A stretch of DNA of 64,000 nt from Thozetella sp. PMI_491 (Eukaryota; Ascomycota; Sordariomycetes; Chaetosphaeriales; Chaetosphaeriaceae), in contig MU270027.1 of NCBI GenBank assembly GCA_021432635.1, forward strand, positions 1 to 64,000, in the 5' to 3' direction. A program made the translations under genes and the position numbers. Positions 10,204-21,000 of this stretch are shown piece by piece (position 1 is the first letter of the stretch; the number at the start of each line of letters is the position of its first letter). Under the pieces are notes generated by a model. It worked only from the letters and a program-made list of their open reading frames with translations, made no database searches and had not been told where the DNA came from.

Positions 10204-11749
10204 CTAATGTGACTTGGGGTGTCCATGGCCGTTGCCATTGCTGTGGTTGTGGGCCTCGCCGTGCTCGTCCTCAGGCTCTGGGCTCGACTTTGGGCTCACA
10301 TCGCCCGGAATAAACTCGTCGAAGTGCTCTGAATCCTCCTCCTTGGGGACGATGCGAACTCGGACTTTGCGCACCCCACGGACCTTGCCGCCCACCCGGG
10401 TGCGCACGGCGTCCTCGACCTCTCGGACGTCTGAAACCGTCCACAGATTCGGCACCGCGAGCTCGAGGTCGACGAGGTAGTTCTGCCCAGACTTGATACC
10501 TGAAACGTCTCGCAGCTCTACCTCGGAACCTGAGCTCACCTCCTCCAGACTCTTCTGCACCTGCTTCCGCACGGACCTCTTCACGTCGTCGTCGATGCTC
10601 TTATCCGCCAACTCGTAGAGGGAGGAGATCGTGTTTCCCCATCCGGCCTTGATGACGAGGAGTGAGATGATCAAGCCGCCAACCGAATCCAACCACTGGG
10701 CATTCGTCATGAAGTTCGCGCCTAGGATGACAGCGAGGGTAACAATACCAGTCCAGCTGTCAACGCGGTGGTGAATGGCGTTGGAGGCGAGGACTGAGGA
10801 CTTGCGCTCGCGGGCGACTTTCATGGCTGCAATCACACGTTGGGTCAGCATGGGGATGTCAGGACGGGGAAAGAGACATCAAGAACTTACTCGCATGGTA
10901 TAACCATTCCTTAATCGCCACGGTGCCGGCTGCTAACCAAGCTGCATGCAGGCTGGGGCCAACATGTCCGTGGCTGTGGCCGTGGTGATGGCCGTGCTCG
11001 AGCATTTCGGCCGCCGCCGCGGGGTCAAGGAAGAAATGAGCATACAGCGACTCGCAGCTGTTCATGCACATGAACAGGCCGCCGAAGAGCAGCATGCTAG
11101 ACACGCCTAGAGACCCCAGACTCTCAACCTTGCCGAATCCCATGGGAAAATTGTCGGTCGGGGGTTTCAAGCTCCACGAAACGGTAGCGAGAGTCAGGAC
11201 GTCGGAGGCTAAGTCGGTCAAGCTGTGCCAAGCGTCGGCAACCATCGCTTGGGAGTTGAAGGCGTAGCCGCCTACACCTTTCGCGATAGCCATGCCGAGA
11301 TTGGAATAGAGGCCAATGCGGGTGATGCGCACGCCGGCATCGTTCTTATTCTGGGATGTAAGGTAGACATTGTCATGGTGGTGATGGTGGGAGTGTGAAT
11401 GGCCGCCGTGGCCCCGGGTCTGGGTGGTAGTCGTGGTTGTGGTCACCATCTTGGAGGGTCTGGGGGCGAGTGTAGGGCGTCGGCGCAAAAACTGGGAAAA
11501 CAGCGGGGTCGTCCAAGAGGGATGTCTGTTCGGAAGGGATTGTCGGGGGATTAAATGATCGTGGGAGAGTGAGCGATGGATACGGCGGAAGGGTGGTTGT
11601 GGTTGATGTGTCCTCAAAGGGTTAAATGCAAGCGAGCTGTGTCTCCAGTAGGGAGGTTTCCTCAGGTCAGGTTGATGTAGCTGAGCAGCTGCAGGAGTAA
11701 CACATCTGTGCAACGCGGACCCTCGAGTCCGACCACACAAGGAATGCAT
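10204..11749 (-). CDS. CDF-family metal transporter, MMT-like (probably mitochondrial iron), 2 exons
   Basis: Exons 11749-10891 and 10826-10204 give 493 aa; the 64-bp intron splices to YHA-T-MKVARERKSS. The protein belongs to the cation diffusion facilitator family, which moves divalent metals out of the cytosol or matrix using the proton gradient. The transmembrane region carries DAWHSLTDLASD and HHRVDSWTG, whose Asp/His pairs form the usual metal site. His-rich loops are HGGHSHSHHHHHDN (N-terminal) and EHGHHHGHSHGH (between membrane segments). A soluble C-terminal domain follows. The 100 residues before Met101 are rich in Arg, Ser and Pro with almost no acids, like a mitochondrial presequence, which supports the 11749 start and an Mmt1/Mmt2-like role. 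Met101 (11449) is the alternative start. Confidence 0.86.
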
Positions 11750-12767
11750 CAAAAAAAAAGGAGGGGAGAGGGAGGGGGAAGGCGAAAGGGTTAATATGGA
11801 AAGGCGACGAGAGGCACAAGGCGGCCCGAGCAGGGTGGAAGTTTCTTTCCGCCCTTCACCACCGCCCGCGTACCTGTTTGCATGCGCAGGACAGGGGATG
11901 AGACAGGAACGGATGTGTTCTATTTGGGGTGCGCACGAGACACACGTCACCGGGTTAGGGGGGCCGCCGGGGGGAGGGGGAGGAGTGGCGGCGGGAGGAG
12001 GGATGGCGGCTATGCTAGGATGCTGGGGATGTGTGGCCTTGCCGCCGATCGAGTTGAGGATGTGCCTGAGGGTATGGGAGGAAACGCGATTCAGTTTCCA
12101 TTCGTTCCGGCCGGTCCAGGGACTATGACGGAAAACGTGCGATTCGCATGACGGGTTCTGCAAGGCAAGGCAGGCGCGGCCGGAGCATCGGACGATGTAA
12201 AGCGGCACTTTGGCAGCCTTGCATGGGGCTGCAAAACCTGCCCTCTCCAAATGGGCGCGCTCGGCAGCCCTTCGGCAGGCCTTTCTCCAGTGCTTCTCCA
12301 GCAGGCTTCTCCCGATGCCCCCCGATCTTCGGGGCCTTTCCCCGTCGTCCACCGCTGGAGGCCCGCCCAAGCTCTCTTTGGGCTTAGCGCATTTCAGCTG
12401 GCGGGACGGTGGGGGAGGCTCGGGATGAGCCTCATTCTCGATGACGAATCGAGCCAAGGCCATTTCCAAGGGACTATGCTTGAACCTGCCACTGCCAAAT
12501 TGCCCCCCTCCTTTATTCCAGAACCAGTTGCCAGCACTGTTTCTCTTGCACCCACCCACCCGCCTTGGGATACCCTGCCCCCCAGAGCACGCACGTCTAG
12601 TGTTTCCTCATCTAAATAGGGATAGACGCTAGCTTACGTGGAGGCTTACGCTGTTTCGCAGCCCGCCTCGGCACTGGACACCATCTCCTGCGGCAGAAGC
12701 TTGCGGACACCACCATCCACCCTTCGGCAGAGCTGCTTGGCGGACCAGGGGAGCCTCGAGACCTCCA
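11750..12767. other. Divergent promoter region, CDF transporter / sirtuin
   Basis: About 1 kb between divergently transcribed genes. The minus-strand frame of the CDF gene stays open up to 12559, but its sequence is compositionally random and lacks family resemblance, so it is treated as leader. A poly-A run lies at about 11751-11759. No RNA gene was seen. Confidence 0.6.
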
Positions 12768-13964
12768 ATGAGCAAGCCCCTATACTACGCCCGCATTCCC
12801 TATAAGGATGTCTTCGCCAAGCCTGACATAATTCCGCGCGGCGCGGATACCTTGGAAGGCGCCGTCGCCGCCCTTCGGGAGTTCTTTAAGGCACCGCTCC
12901 AGAAACCAACCGTGGTCCTGTCCGGCGCTGGCTTGTCGGTAGCAAGCGGGCTCGCCGACTACCGCGGGCCCAAGGGTACCTATCGCGTCAACAAAAACTT
13001 CCGTCCCATCTTCTACCAGGAGTTCACCGGCAACCATGAGGCACGGAAGCGATACTGGGCTCGGAGCTTCTTGGGCTGGCCGACCTTGTCACATGCGAAA
13101 CCCAACAAAGGACATCACGGAGTAGCTAGCCTGGCGCGGCTGGGACTCGTATCGAGCGTCATCACGCAAAATGTTGACTCTTTCCACCCTACGGCCCATC
13201 CGGAGATCCCGACGATAGAGCTGCATGGCTATCTTAGATCGGTAGTGTGTACATCGTGTCGCAGCGAGTTCCCCCGCGCGCCTTTCCAAGAGGAACTCGC
13301 GAGGTTGAACCCTAGGTGGGCCGCGTTCCTCGCAGAAGCCATCGCCGAGGGTGCGTTTGACACCGAAAACCCGGAAGAGCGGCGCTCTCGTGGCATCCGG
13401 TCCAACCCGGACGGAGATATCGATGTCCCGGATGCACCGTATTCCACTTTCCGCTACCCAGCCTGCCCTACGTGCCTCTCCAACCCACCTCCCAAGGCCG
13501 ATGGCTCTCTGGGTATCGTCGAGATTGACAACGATGGTGCCTGGCAGCCCCGAAGCAGCGGCGCCATACTCAAGCCAGCTGTGGTCATGTTTGGGGAGAG
13601 CATTAACGACCAGGTCAAAAAGGCAGCCGAGGTGGCCATAGATGGCGCCGGTCGCTTGCTGATACTGGGCACTTCCCTCGCCACCTACTCGGCTTGGAGG
13701 CTGGCGAAGAAGGCAAAGGATATGGGCATGCCCATTGCCATCGTCAACATGGGAGGAGTGAGAGGTGAGAACATCTTGCTCGAGGGAGTGGACCCGCATC
13801 AGAATGGAGCTCAGATAGTGAGAACGGAGATTTTGACCGAAGAGCTGCTACCGCTCCTGGTCGAGGAGTTACAGCGAGAGGCATATGCTACTGGTCGGCC
13901 GAGGCCTGCAGGGGTCCCTCTGGAGCGCAATGGTGGCGCAGTTTTCAAGGACATGTTGTCATAG
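12768..13964 (+). CDS. Sirtuin NAD-dependent deacylase, SIRT4-type
   Basis: Single exon of 398 aa. NAD-binding motifs are SGAGLSVASGLADYRGPKG (52-70) and TQNVDSFH (133-140); the catalytic His is His153 in IELHGYLRS. Two Cys pairs, C161-x2-C164 and C233-x2-C236, form the zinc site, and GTSLATYSAWRL gives the second NAD contact. The segments RYWARSFLGWPTLSHAKPN and LNPRWAAF match mammalian SIRT4 and its fungal relatives rather than Sir2/Hst1. The known family removes acyl groups from lysine or ADP-ribosylates targets, often in mitochondria; no clear presequence is visible, so location is uncertain. The spacer between the Cys pairs (68 residues) is long and includes an acidic/Arg-rich insertion. 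The 3' end lies 51 bp from the convergent DUF5321 gene. Confidence 0.9.
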   Translation: MSKPLYYARIPYKDVFAKPDIIPRGADTLEGAVAALREFFKAPLQKPTVVLSGAGLSVASGLADYRGPKGTYRVNKNFRPIFYQEFTGNHEARKRYWARSFLGWPTLSHAKPNKGHHGVASLARLGLVSSVITQNVDSFHPTAHPEIPTIELHGYLRSVVCTSCRSEFPRAPFQEELARLNPRWAAFLAEAIAEGAFDTENPEERRSRGIRSNPDGDIDVPDAPYSTFRYPACPTCLSNPPPKADGSLGIVEIDNDGAWQPRSSGAILKPAVVMFGESINDQVKKAAEVAIDGAGRLLILGTSLATYSAWRLAKKAKDMGMPIAIVNMGGVRGENILLEGVDPHQNGAQIVRTEILTEELLPLLVEELQREAYATGRPRPAGVPLERNGGAVFKDMLS

Positions 13965-14015
13965 AAGCTCATAGATGGCGACCGCTCAAGCCACTCAGTC
14001 CGTGTAACAATAGCT

Positions 14016-14657
14016 TTAGAAGAACGTCGCCCGACCGGGCGTAGGCACTTGCTTTGCATCCGCCTCCGCAACGGCCTTGGGTGACGTCGTCTCGGGGCTC
14101 TCGGTCGGCGTAGGGTTGGCCGATTTCCGTCTTGGGCCACGGACAGGCTCTCCTCGTTCGATCTCCTTGAGCGCTATAGATTTTTTGTTGTTAGCCTCTG
14201 GTTCCGCATCGTGAAGAGTTTCTTGCATGGCCGCACCTTCTTCCCACTGTATTTCCCTCTCTGCGTCACTGGTCCCTAGGAGCCGCTCGACGTCCACCTC
14301 TTCCCCTCGCTGTAGCTTTTCCACCACCTCGCGCAGCACTCCTATCCTCGCGTCGGACTGCCGCACAAAGTTGGTGTAGTCTTGTTTGACCGAGATCAGG
14401 TTGATCGACATGGACCCGATGAGCAGGAACACCACAATGAAGAAGGTGGCTGGGTTCCATTCCTTCGAGCGAGGCTTCTTCGGCGCACCGGAGCGTCGTA
14501 GCGGCTTTGGGACAAGAGACTTCCAGAACTCGGGCTCAATCACTGTCGTCGCAAATCGGGCGCCATGCGGAACGCGCGGGACCAGCGCAACTGGAATGGC
14601 GGAGGACCTCAGAGTTGCAGGGAGCAGCAGGCCCCTTCGAAGAGCGTGTCGACTCAT
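14016..14657 (-). CDS. DUF5321-type mitochondrial membrane protein
   Basis: Single exon of 213 aa from Met at 14657 (MSRHALRRGLLLP). The first 40 residues are rich in Arg, Leu and Ala and lack acids, a typical mitochondrial presequence. FWKSLVPKPLRRS leads into SKEWNPATFFIVVFLLIGSM (65-84), one membrane helix, followed by a coiled coil (about 92-125: NFVRQSDARIGVLREVVEKL) and a low-complexity tail. This layout matches the fungal DUF5321 family and recalls inner-membrane assembly factors such as Ina17, but that link is only suggestive. The frame is open for 41 codons upstream; that part lies in the leader and is not favoured. The gene is divergent from separase. Confidence 0.8.
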   Translation of the reverse strand: MSRHALRRGLLLPATLRSSAIPVALVPRVPHGARFATTVIEPEFWKSLVPKPLRRSGAPKKPRSKEWNPATFFIVVFLLIGSMSINLISVKQDYTNFVRQSDARIGVLREVVEKLQRGEEVDVERLLGTSDAEREIQWEEGAAMQETLHDAEPEANNKKSIALKEIERGEPVRGPRRKSANPTPTESPETTSPKAVAEADAKQVPTPGRATFF

Positions 14658-15025
14658 TTGGGCGTAATTTGTCGATAAGAATCGATTGCTAGTCTTGAAA
14701 AGTCGCGAGTCGCAAAAGGTCCAGCTTCGAGGAACCCTTCGGGCCGGGGTTAAAAAGAGTGGGGCCTGTTGCCTAGTCAACAGTAGCGGCGCCGGTCAAT
14801 ATTCTAAGCCGGGGTAGCACCCAAAGCACAAGCTTTGGTCACCAACGTGCCGGTATTGGATCTCATCATCTTGCTACAGCCTTGTTAGCTTTGCGACGCG
14901 TGACGGTACATTCTTTCTGCGATCAATTACATTGGTGTCTTTTGGATAATGTCCCAGACCCGGCGACGATGATATGATTACGAACTCGCGCCTCTAGATT
15001 TCACGACCAACACTACACCGCCATC
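14658..15025. promoter_or_regulatory. Divergent promoter, DUF5321 / separase
   Basis: A 368-bp gap separates the two start codons. No precise promoter element could be assigned. Confidence 0.5.
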
Positions 15026-18000
15026 ATGGCCTCCTCAGAGCCCCAATTCGAGGCCTTGAAGACCGCCGCATCTTCAGTGCTCACCTGCACGCCCACAACA
15101 ACCGTTACGCTTAGAGATCTGCTTCTAACGAACGATGACTCAACCCCTACTGCAGCCGCCTCAAGAGCGGTGAAGACAACAAAGACATCTCGGCCGAAAC
15201 CCTCGACCAGCACCGCGAAGACGGATCCTAGGAAAGGAAAGACGCTTGTAGGCAAGAAGGAGGAGCTGTCTGCAAAGGAGAAGGCTACACTGGCAACTCA
15301 GATCGTGAACGCGACCCTCAAAGCTCTGAGCGATGCTGCAAAGCCAGCGCCAGCCCCAACATTGTCTAGAAGGCCAGCAGACGAAGGCCTGGCCAAGACA
15401 GTCGCAAGAAATGCTTTACGGCGGTCCAACTCGGCCCCTATGACTCCATTGCAGCCGCGATCCCTCAATCGAGTCTCGACGTCCCCGATTTCCACAAAAC
15501 AGCGACCAAGATCCCCCACGTCCGCTTCGCACTCGATCAACGTTCTCGCCACGGCTGAGTGTGCCCACATGGCCTTTGCGACATTACGAACGCTATCCGG
15601 ATCAGGCAAGATCAACCTACCAGACCTGCAACTGGAGACGGGCATGTCATCATTGGTTGGAAAGTTGATCAATCTTGGACTTCACGACCACGCCTTGAAG
15701 GAGCTAAGGATCCTAAAGACACGGCTAGACCGGTTGTCGGTGCCGGAGGGGAAGGCAGCTCTAAAAACAGCACCCAAAGAGAAGGCTACCAGCCAGGGAA
15801 TTGGGGAAGTGCTGGATTTTGGCGAGGTAAAGGCATCGGGACCAGCGCTGATGCTCATCATTACCAGCCAGATTCACGTTCTACGTATTCTAGGTGCCAT
15901 GAAGAAACCAGCCAGGACGGAGGCGGCACTGCAATACCTACAGCACGACCACCCACCATCTGCGATAAACCTGCTTCTCCGGGCCGCCACGGAGCCCAAA
16001 GCAGACGTGGTTAAGGTCGCTCGCCAGATGGAGATTCTTTCCCAGACCCTGCTCTCACTTTCCCCAAGCGTGTCAGCCAAGGAGGACAGCACGGCCGAGG
16101 AACCAAGATTGAGCGTGTCTCCGGAGGTGGCCCTCAAGCTTCAGACAGTGGGATTGGAAGCTCGAATGCACTGGTGGAGATTGGCGAAACACCAGGCCGA
16201 CGTGGACAGAGATATCGCCTCGCCGTTCTCTAAGTGCCTGTCTGCCTACGTCAGAAGGAGCAAGGAATCAAAAAAACACATGTTTGCTGTCTGCTTGAAG
16301 GCATTTGAGAGGATCAACGGCCAGCTTCAAGCAGATGGGCTCCGGGCCTCGCCAACTTCCAAGTTCCCCTTCTTCACCATCCACCAGACGCTCGTAACGC
16401 TGGCTCGGGAATGCGGCAACCTCCCTAAGGCGGTGGCATTGGCTGGGAAGCTCCGTGAGCTACTCAGCCCGGCCACTGAGTCCGTCGCCCAGTGCTGCGC
16501 TATCGCCGCCCAGCTTCTGTCGCTTCAACTAAAAGATGCCGAGCAATACCTGAAGGACGACGGGCTGGTGAAAGAGGTGGTGTCTGGAATCCAAGGGCCG
16601 CTGAGAGGTGATACGACCGAACTGGAGGAACTGCTTGCCAACGTGTGCCTTGCCCGGAAAGCAGCTATGAGTCTATTGATCCAAGACTCTCAAGGCCAGC
16701 AGCCAGCCATCTTGCAGTCGTTGACTTCTGCAAAGGAGCTTCTCGACACTTTGATTCTGCAGTGCCCTCGCTTCTGCCTCCGATGGCTCGGGAAGCCCCC
16801 TGAGCCCAAGAGCAGCACCAAAGACTTCCTCCGATACGAGCAACGGAAGCAGCTCTTGGGGAAATCGATACAGCATACTCTAGACTCAACATTCTTGCTG
16901 ATCAAGACCCGCCTGGACCAGAAAAAAATTTCTTGGGAGTCGATGGATTCCATTCTTAACGACTGCCTAACCCTTCTTGATTACGTCGGCGAGCAACCTC
17001 TGCGGGAGGCCTCAGCGTCCTATCACGCCAAGATCTCGCATTTCTTCTACACGCAATACCATATACTTAAGCAGAAGATCACAGACCCGAAGGACGCTAC
17101 TGCTTTGAGGGCGTTGCGCAAGTCTATCGACTGTGTCAAGCACCGCTCCCGCGAAGAGCGGGAGAAGGCGCAGCTGACACTCAAGTTGGAGCGGATGGCC
17201 GAGCTTTGCAAGAGCACAGGGAGGATCGAAGAGGCGCTTGCCTCGCTGCAGACAATTCGCTCCAACTTGGTCGAAGACGGCGTCCTTGAAGCTGTAGCTC
17301 ATGCTCTGCAGACTAAGTCCGTTGGCATGGCTTGGGCCCTCAACGACAAAGTCGAGCTTCTCTCCCGAACCCTGACCGGGATCTCGAAATTGGAGAGCAT
17401 CTGGGTCGATTGGACCACCAGCCTGAGCGAAGGAGAGCAGGCGGCCGCCTTGGAGCAACGGCTGCACTCGACGCTACTGGCGGGTGGGAGTAAGAGCGAG
17501 GAGGTGACTCTTGAGCACCCCACCGTGGATGCTCTACTCCGCGTCTACATCCCAACGCGGTTCCCGATTCGAAGGCTGCGCGTTCTTCTCTGCCTCTTGT
17601 CCTCAACTGTAGGTAATCTCGACCTGCTTGCAGAGATCCAATCCATCGCCAAGGACGCTGTTCAAGTCGACCAACACGGTGATGTGGGGGAAGACGCCGG
17701 TCTTGCCAACTTCGTCCCGCACTTGAAGGCACTGTACTCCTCTATGACCGGCCTCGTCAACTCGTACCCTGACTTCGAAGGTATGCAGTACGCCCTCAGC
17801 ACCTGGCAGGCGGTTATCGATGCCTGCACCACCAAGGCGGCTCTCGAAACTGCTATCGATGACATTCCCGGCTTGCTCAACCATCTCCAGTCTGTGGCCG
17901 ACTTTCTCCGGATGAAGGGCCAAGACACGATCCTCTCAACGGTTCTTCAAATTTCTGCCGGCATCTCCAGTGTTGCCGACGGCCCTAAGCCTGAAGACTT

Positions 18001-21000
18001 AGTTCATCATCAGACATCGCTGGCGCTTCAATATGTGTCCCTTGGGCACTCGACGAAAGCCGACGAAGTGTTTGAGAAGACCAGCGACTATGTTTCCCAG
18101 AACTCGGTTGCCTCCAGCGAAGCAGTCGCGATGCTTCACCTTGGATGGGCAGACTACCTGGTCACCATTGGGAAGTTCAACAAGGCCGAGGCGCACCTAT
18201 CTGTTGCGAAAATCGCCTTCATGGACGATTCCGCCACCCAGCACATGACTAGAACCCGAAAGAAAGCGATTTTTGCCCACGCCTCGCATCTCCTCGCCCT
18301 CCTCTCGCTTGAGCGTGGGGACTCTCACCAGTCGCTCGTACACTCGCGCAACAGTGTTCGTGTGATGTACCAAGACTGGATGAAGCTGGAGTCTCAGTTT
18401 CAAGAGAACGCTGAAGCAGACAGATCAAGATCACAGGATGACATCAGCGTGACCGATTCGACGACAGAGGGCAAGCATCAGGCAATCGAGATCAAGGCTG
18501 CGGGTCCCGAGTTCTGGAGGCTATTCCATCCTCTCATCCGATCACTCACAAGCCTGTCCGCCATATACGCCCACCTTGGAATGTACCAAGAGACCATGTA
18601 CTACGCAGAACAGGCGCAAAAGGTCGCACGCCAGACTGGTTCTGAGATCTACATGGCTCAGTGCGCAGCCTGGATGGGTTCCGTCTTCTCCAAAGCCTCG
18701 AATCCAGACAAGTCACTTGCAATGGTAGAGGAAGCCCGTGGCTACTTACCCGAGAGCGACTCGTCGTATCTGTATGCCCAATTGGCATCGCAAATGGGTT
18801 CCGTATACCGCAGGCTTAAGAATACCGAGGGAGAAGAGCTCATGATTGCAAGGGCAGAAGCAGCAATGGAGACCATGTCCTTTCTCATCCAGGAGGGAGC
18901 TGCCAAGACTCAAGAGACACAGATGGGGCAGATTGAGGCGAAGATGGCCCAGTTGGAGATCAAAGAGAAGCCGACGAAGGGTGCGCGGAAGACAACGAAG
19001 ACTCAGCCAGCCAAGAAAGCAACGACCAAGGCCACCAAGTCAGGCGAGACGGCCAAAGCTGGTAGGGCCAAAGTCGTCGTGGCCAAGAAGCCGACCCCTG
19101 TCGTCGAGGACGCTCACATCTCCAGCCTCAGAGCTGCGGTGATAGTCCAAAGGGCTACCTCACTCCTGTCGCAGAAGGAATGGGCCGAGGCCCTTGCAAT
19201 TCTCGGCCAAGCCAGGGATCTGGCCAAAGCGTCTGGTGTTCTGTCGGCCGAGCAGGTGGCGATGGCGAGCTGCTTCATTGGGATGAGTATCGACCAAATG
19301 GCAGACGATCCTGTCTTCAGCGTCATCCAAGATTCGACAATCTCGTTCCCTTCGACCGCAGCCTCTTCCAGCGACCGGTCCTCTCCGGATCGGCTATCAC
19401 TAACAAGATCGACGCCCCCAAAGAAAGGACGTGGCGCCTCGGCGGAACAGAGAGAAGGGATGTACATCGAAAATCTCTGGGAAGCCCAGAGGTATCTTGT
19501 TGACGCCCATGCCGCTGCAACACTCACGGGTGACGCAAGCCTTCTCCACCGAATCTCCAGCATGCTCCAGAATGTAGTTCTTCTGCTCTCAGCGTCCTCT
19601 GCAAAGGCGAGGTCTACCCAGCTCTCCGGCCACGCGACTTGCTCCGTCGAACTCGCCCGCAATTTGATCTGGCGCCGAGAGCGTAAGGCTCTCGCCCTGG
19701 AGAAGAGCTCTGCCAAGATTGAGGTCAACGAATGGCCAGCGGCCCTCAGCGCCCCCGAAGCGCGACGTAGCAGCCTTGGCTTCTCTATCGACATGGGTCG
19801 TTTCCAGAAAGACTACATTGACATCCTGCCAGCCTCCTGGAATGTGCTGTCCGTATCCGTCAGCGACAACCGGCATGACTTGTGCATCACCAAGCTCCAA
19901 GCCGGGCACAGTCCCTTTGTGATTCGGCTGCCACTTGAGCGGGCGAGCTCGCGCGATGCCGACAGCGATGTGTTCAATTTCGAGCAGGGCCGCGCCGAGC
20001 TCCTCGAGATTATCCAGCTCACAAACGAATCATGCCACGACGCACGCGACTTCAGCGCCAAGGGAGCCAAGACAGCGTGGTGGTCGGAGCGCGAGGCGCT
20101 GGATGTGCGGCTCAAGGACTTATTGGAGAATATCGAGCAGATCTGGCTGGGCGGCTTCCGTGGGATCTTCTCGCAGCACCAGCGGCGCGCGGACCTGCTA
20201 GCACGATTCCAGAAGAGCTTCACGGGCATTCTCGACAAGCACCTCCCATCGCGTCGACAGGTTAGAAGCCGCAGGGGCAAGGCGGCGGCGGCGGCGCCTG
20301 TTCCGAAGACCGCACTAGATCCCCGGATCCTGGAGCTGTTTATCGGGCTGGGTGATGCGACGGCCCCGGACTGCGACTTTGACGAAGTGCTTACGGATCT
20401 TCTCTACTTCGTTGTCGACATCCTACAGTTCCAAGGCGAACGGAATGCCTACGACGAGATCGACTTCGATTCCATGGTGGTGGAGACGTTCGATGCCTTG
20501 CATGCGTACCACGCCGCCACTCAGTCGAGCAGCCAGAATGTTCAGAGCGCTCATACTATTCTAATTCTGGACAAGGCCTTGCACGTCTTCCCATGGGAGT
20601 CGCTGCCCTGCATGCAGGGCGCTGCGATCTCCCGTGTACCCTCGCTCGCCTGTCTTCGACGACTCATTCTCGAGCAGAAGGCCCCACGCAACCAGTCGTC
20701 CTCACCGAATACCGACGGCGCGGCCCCTGCATCCCAGCCCGCCGGTCACCACGTCTCTATCGCTAAGGGCACCTACATTCTCAACCCCGGCGGTGACCTC
20801 AAGTCGACACAGGAAACCTTCTCCGCTCCGTTGACTACTCACCTCTCTGCCTCCGTCTGGACGCGCATCGCGCAGCGCGAGCCGACTGAGGCCGAATTCG
20901 AAACGGCGCTCGCTGACTCGGATGTTCTGTTGTACTTCGGGCATGGCTCCGGGGCGCAGTACATCCGTGGCCGCACGATCCGTCGGCTGGACAAGTGCCG

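Noticed and set aside
11750-12559. 270-codon N-terminal extension of the CDF transporter
   Set aside because: Composition is random and Pro/Gly/Arg-rich; a presequence-like N-terminus begins at 11749.
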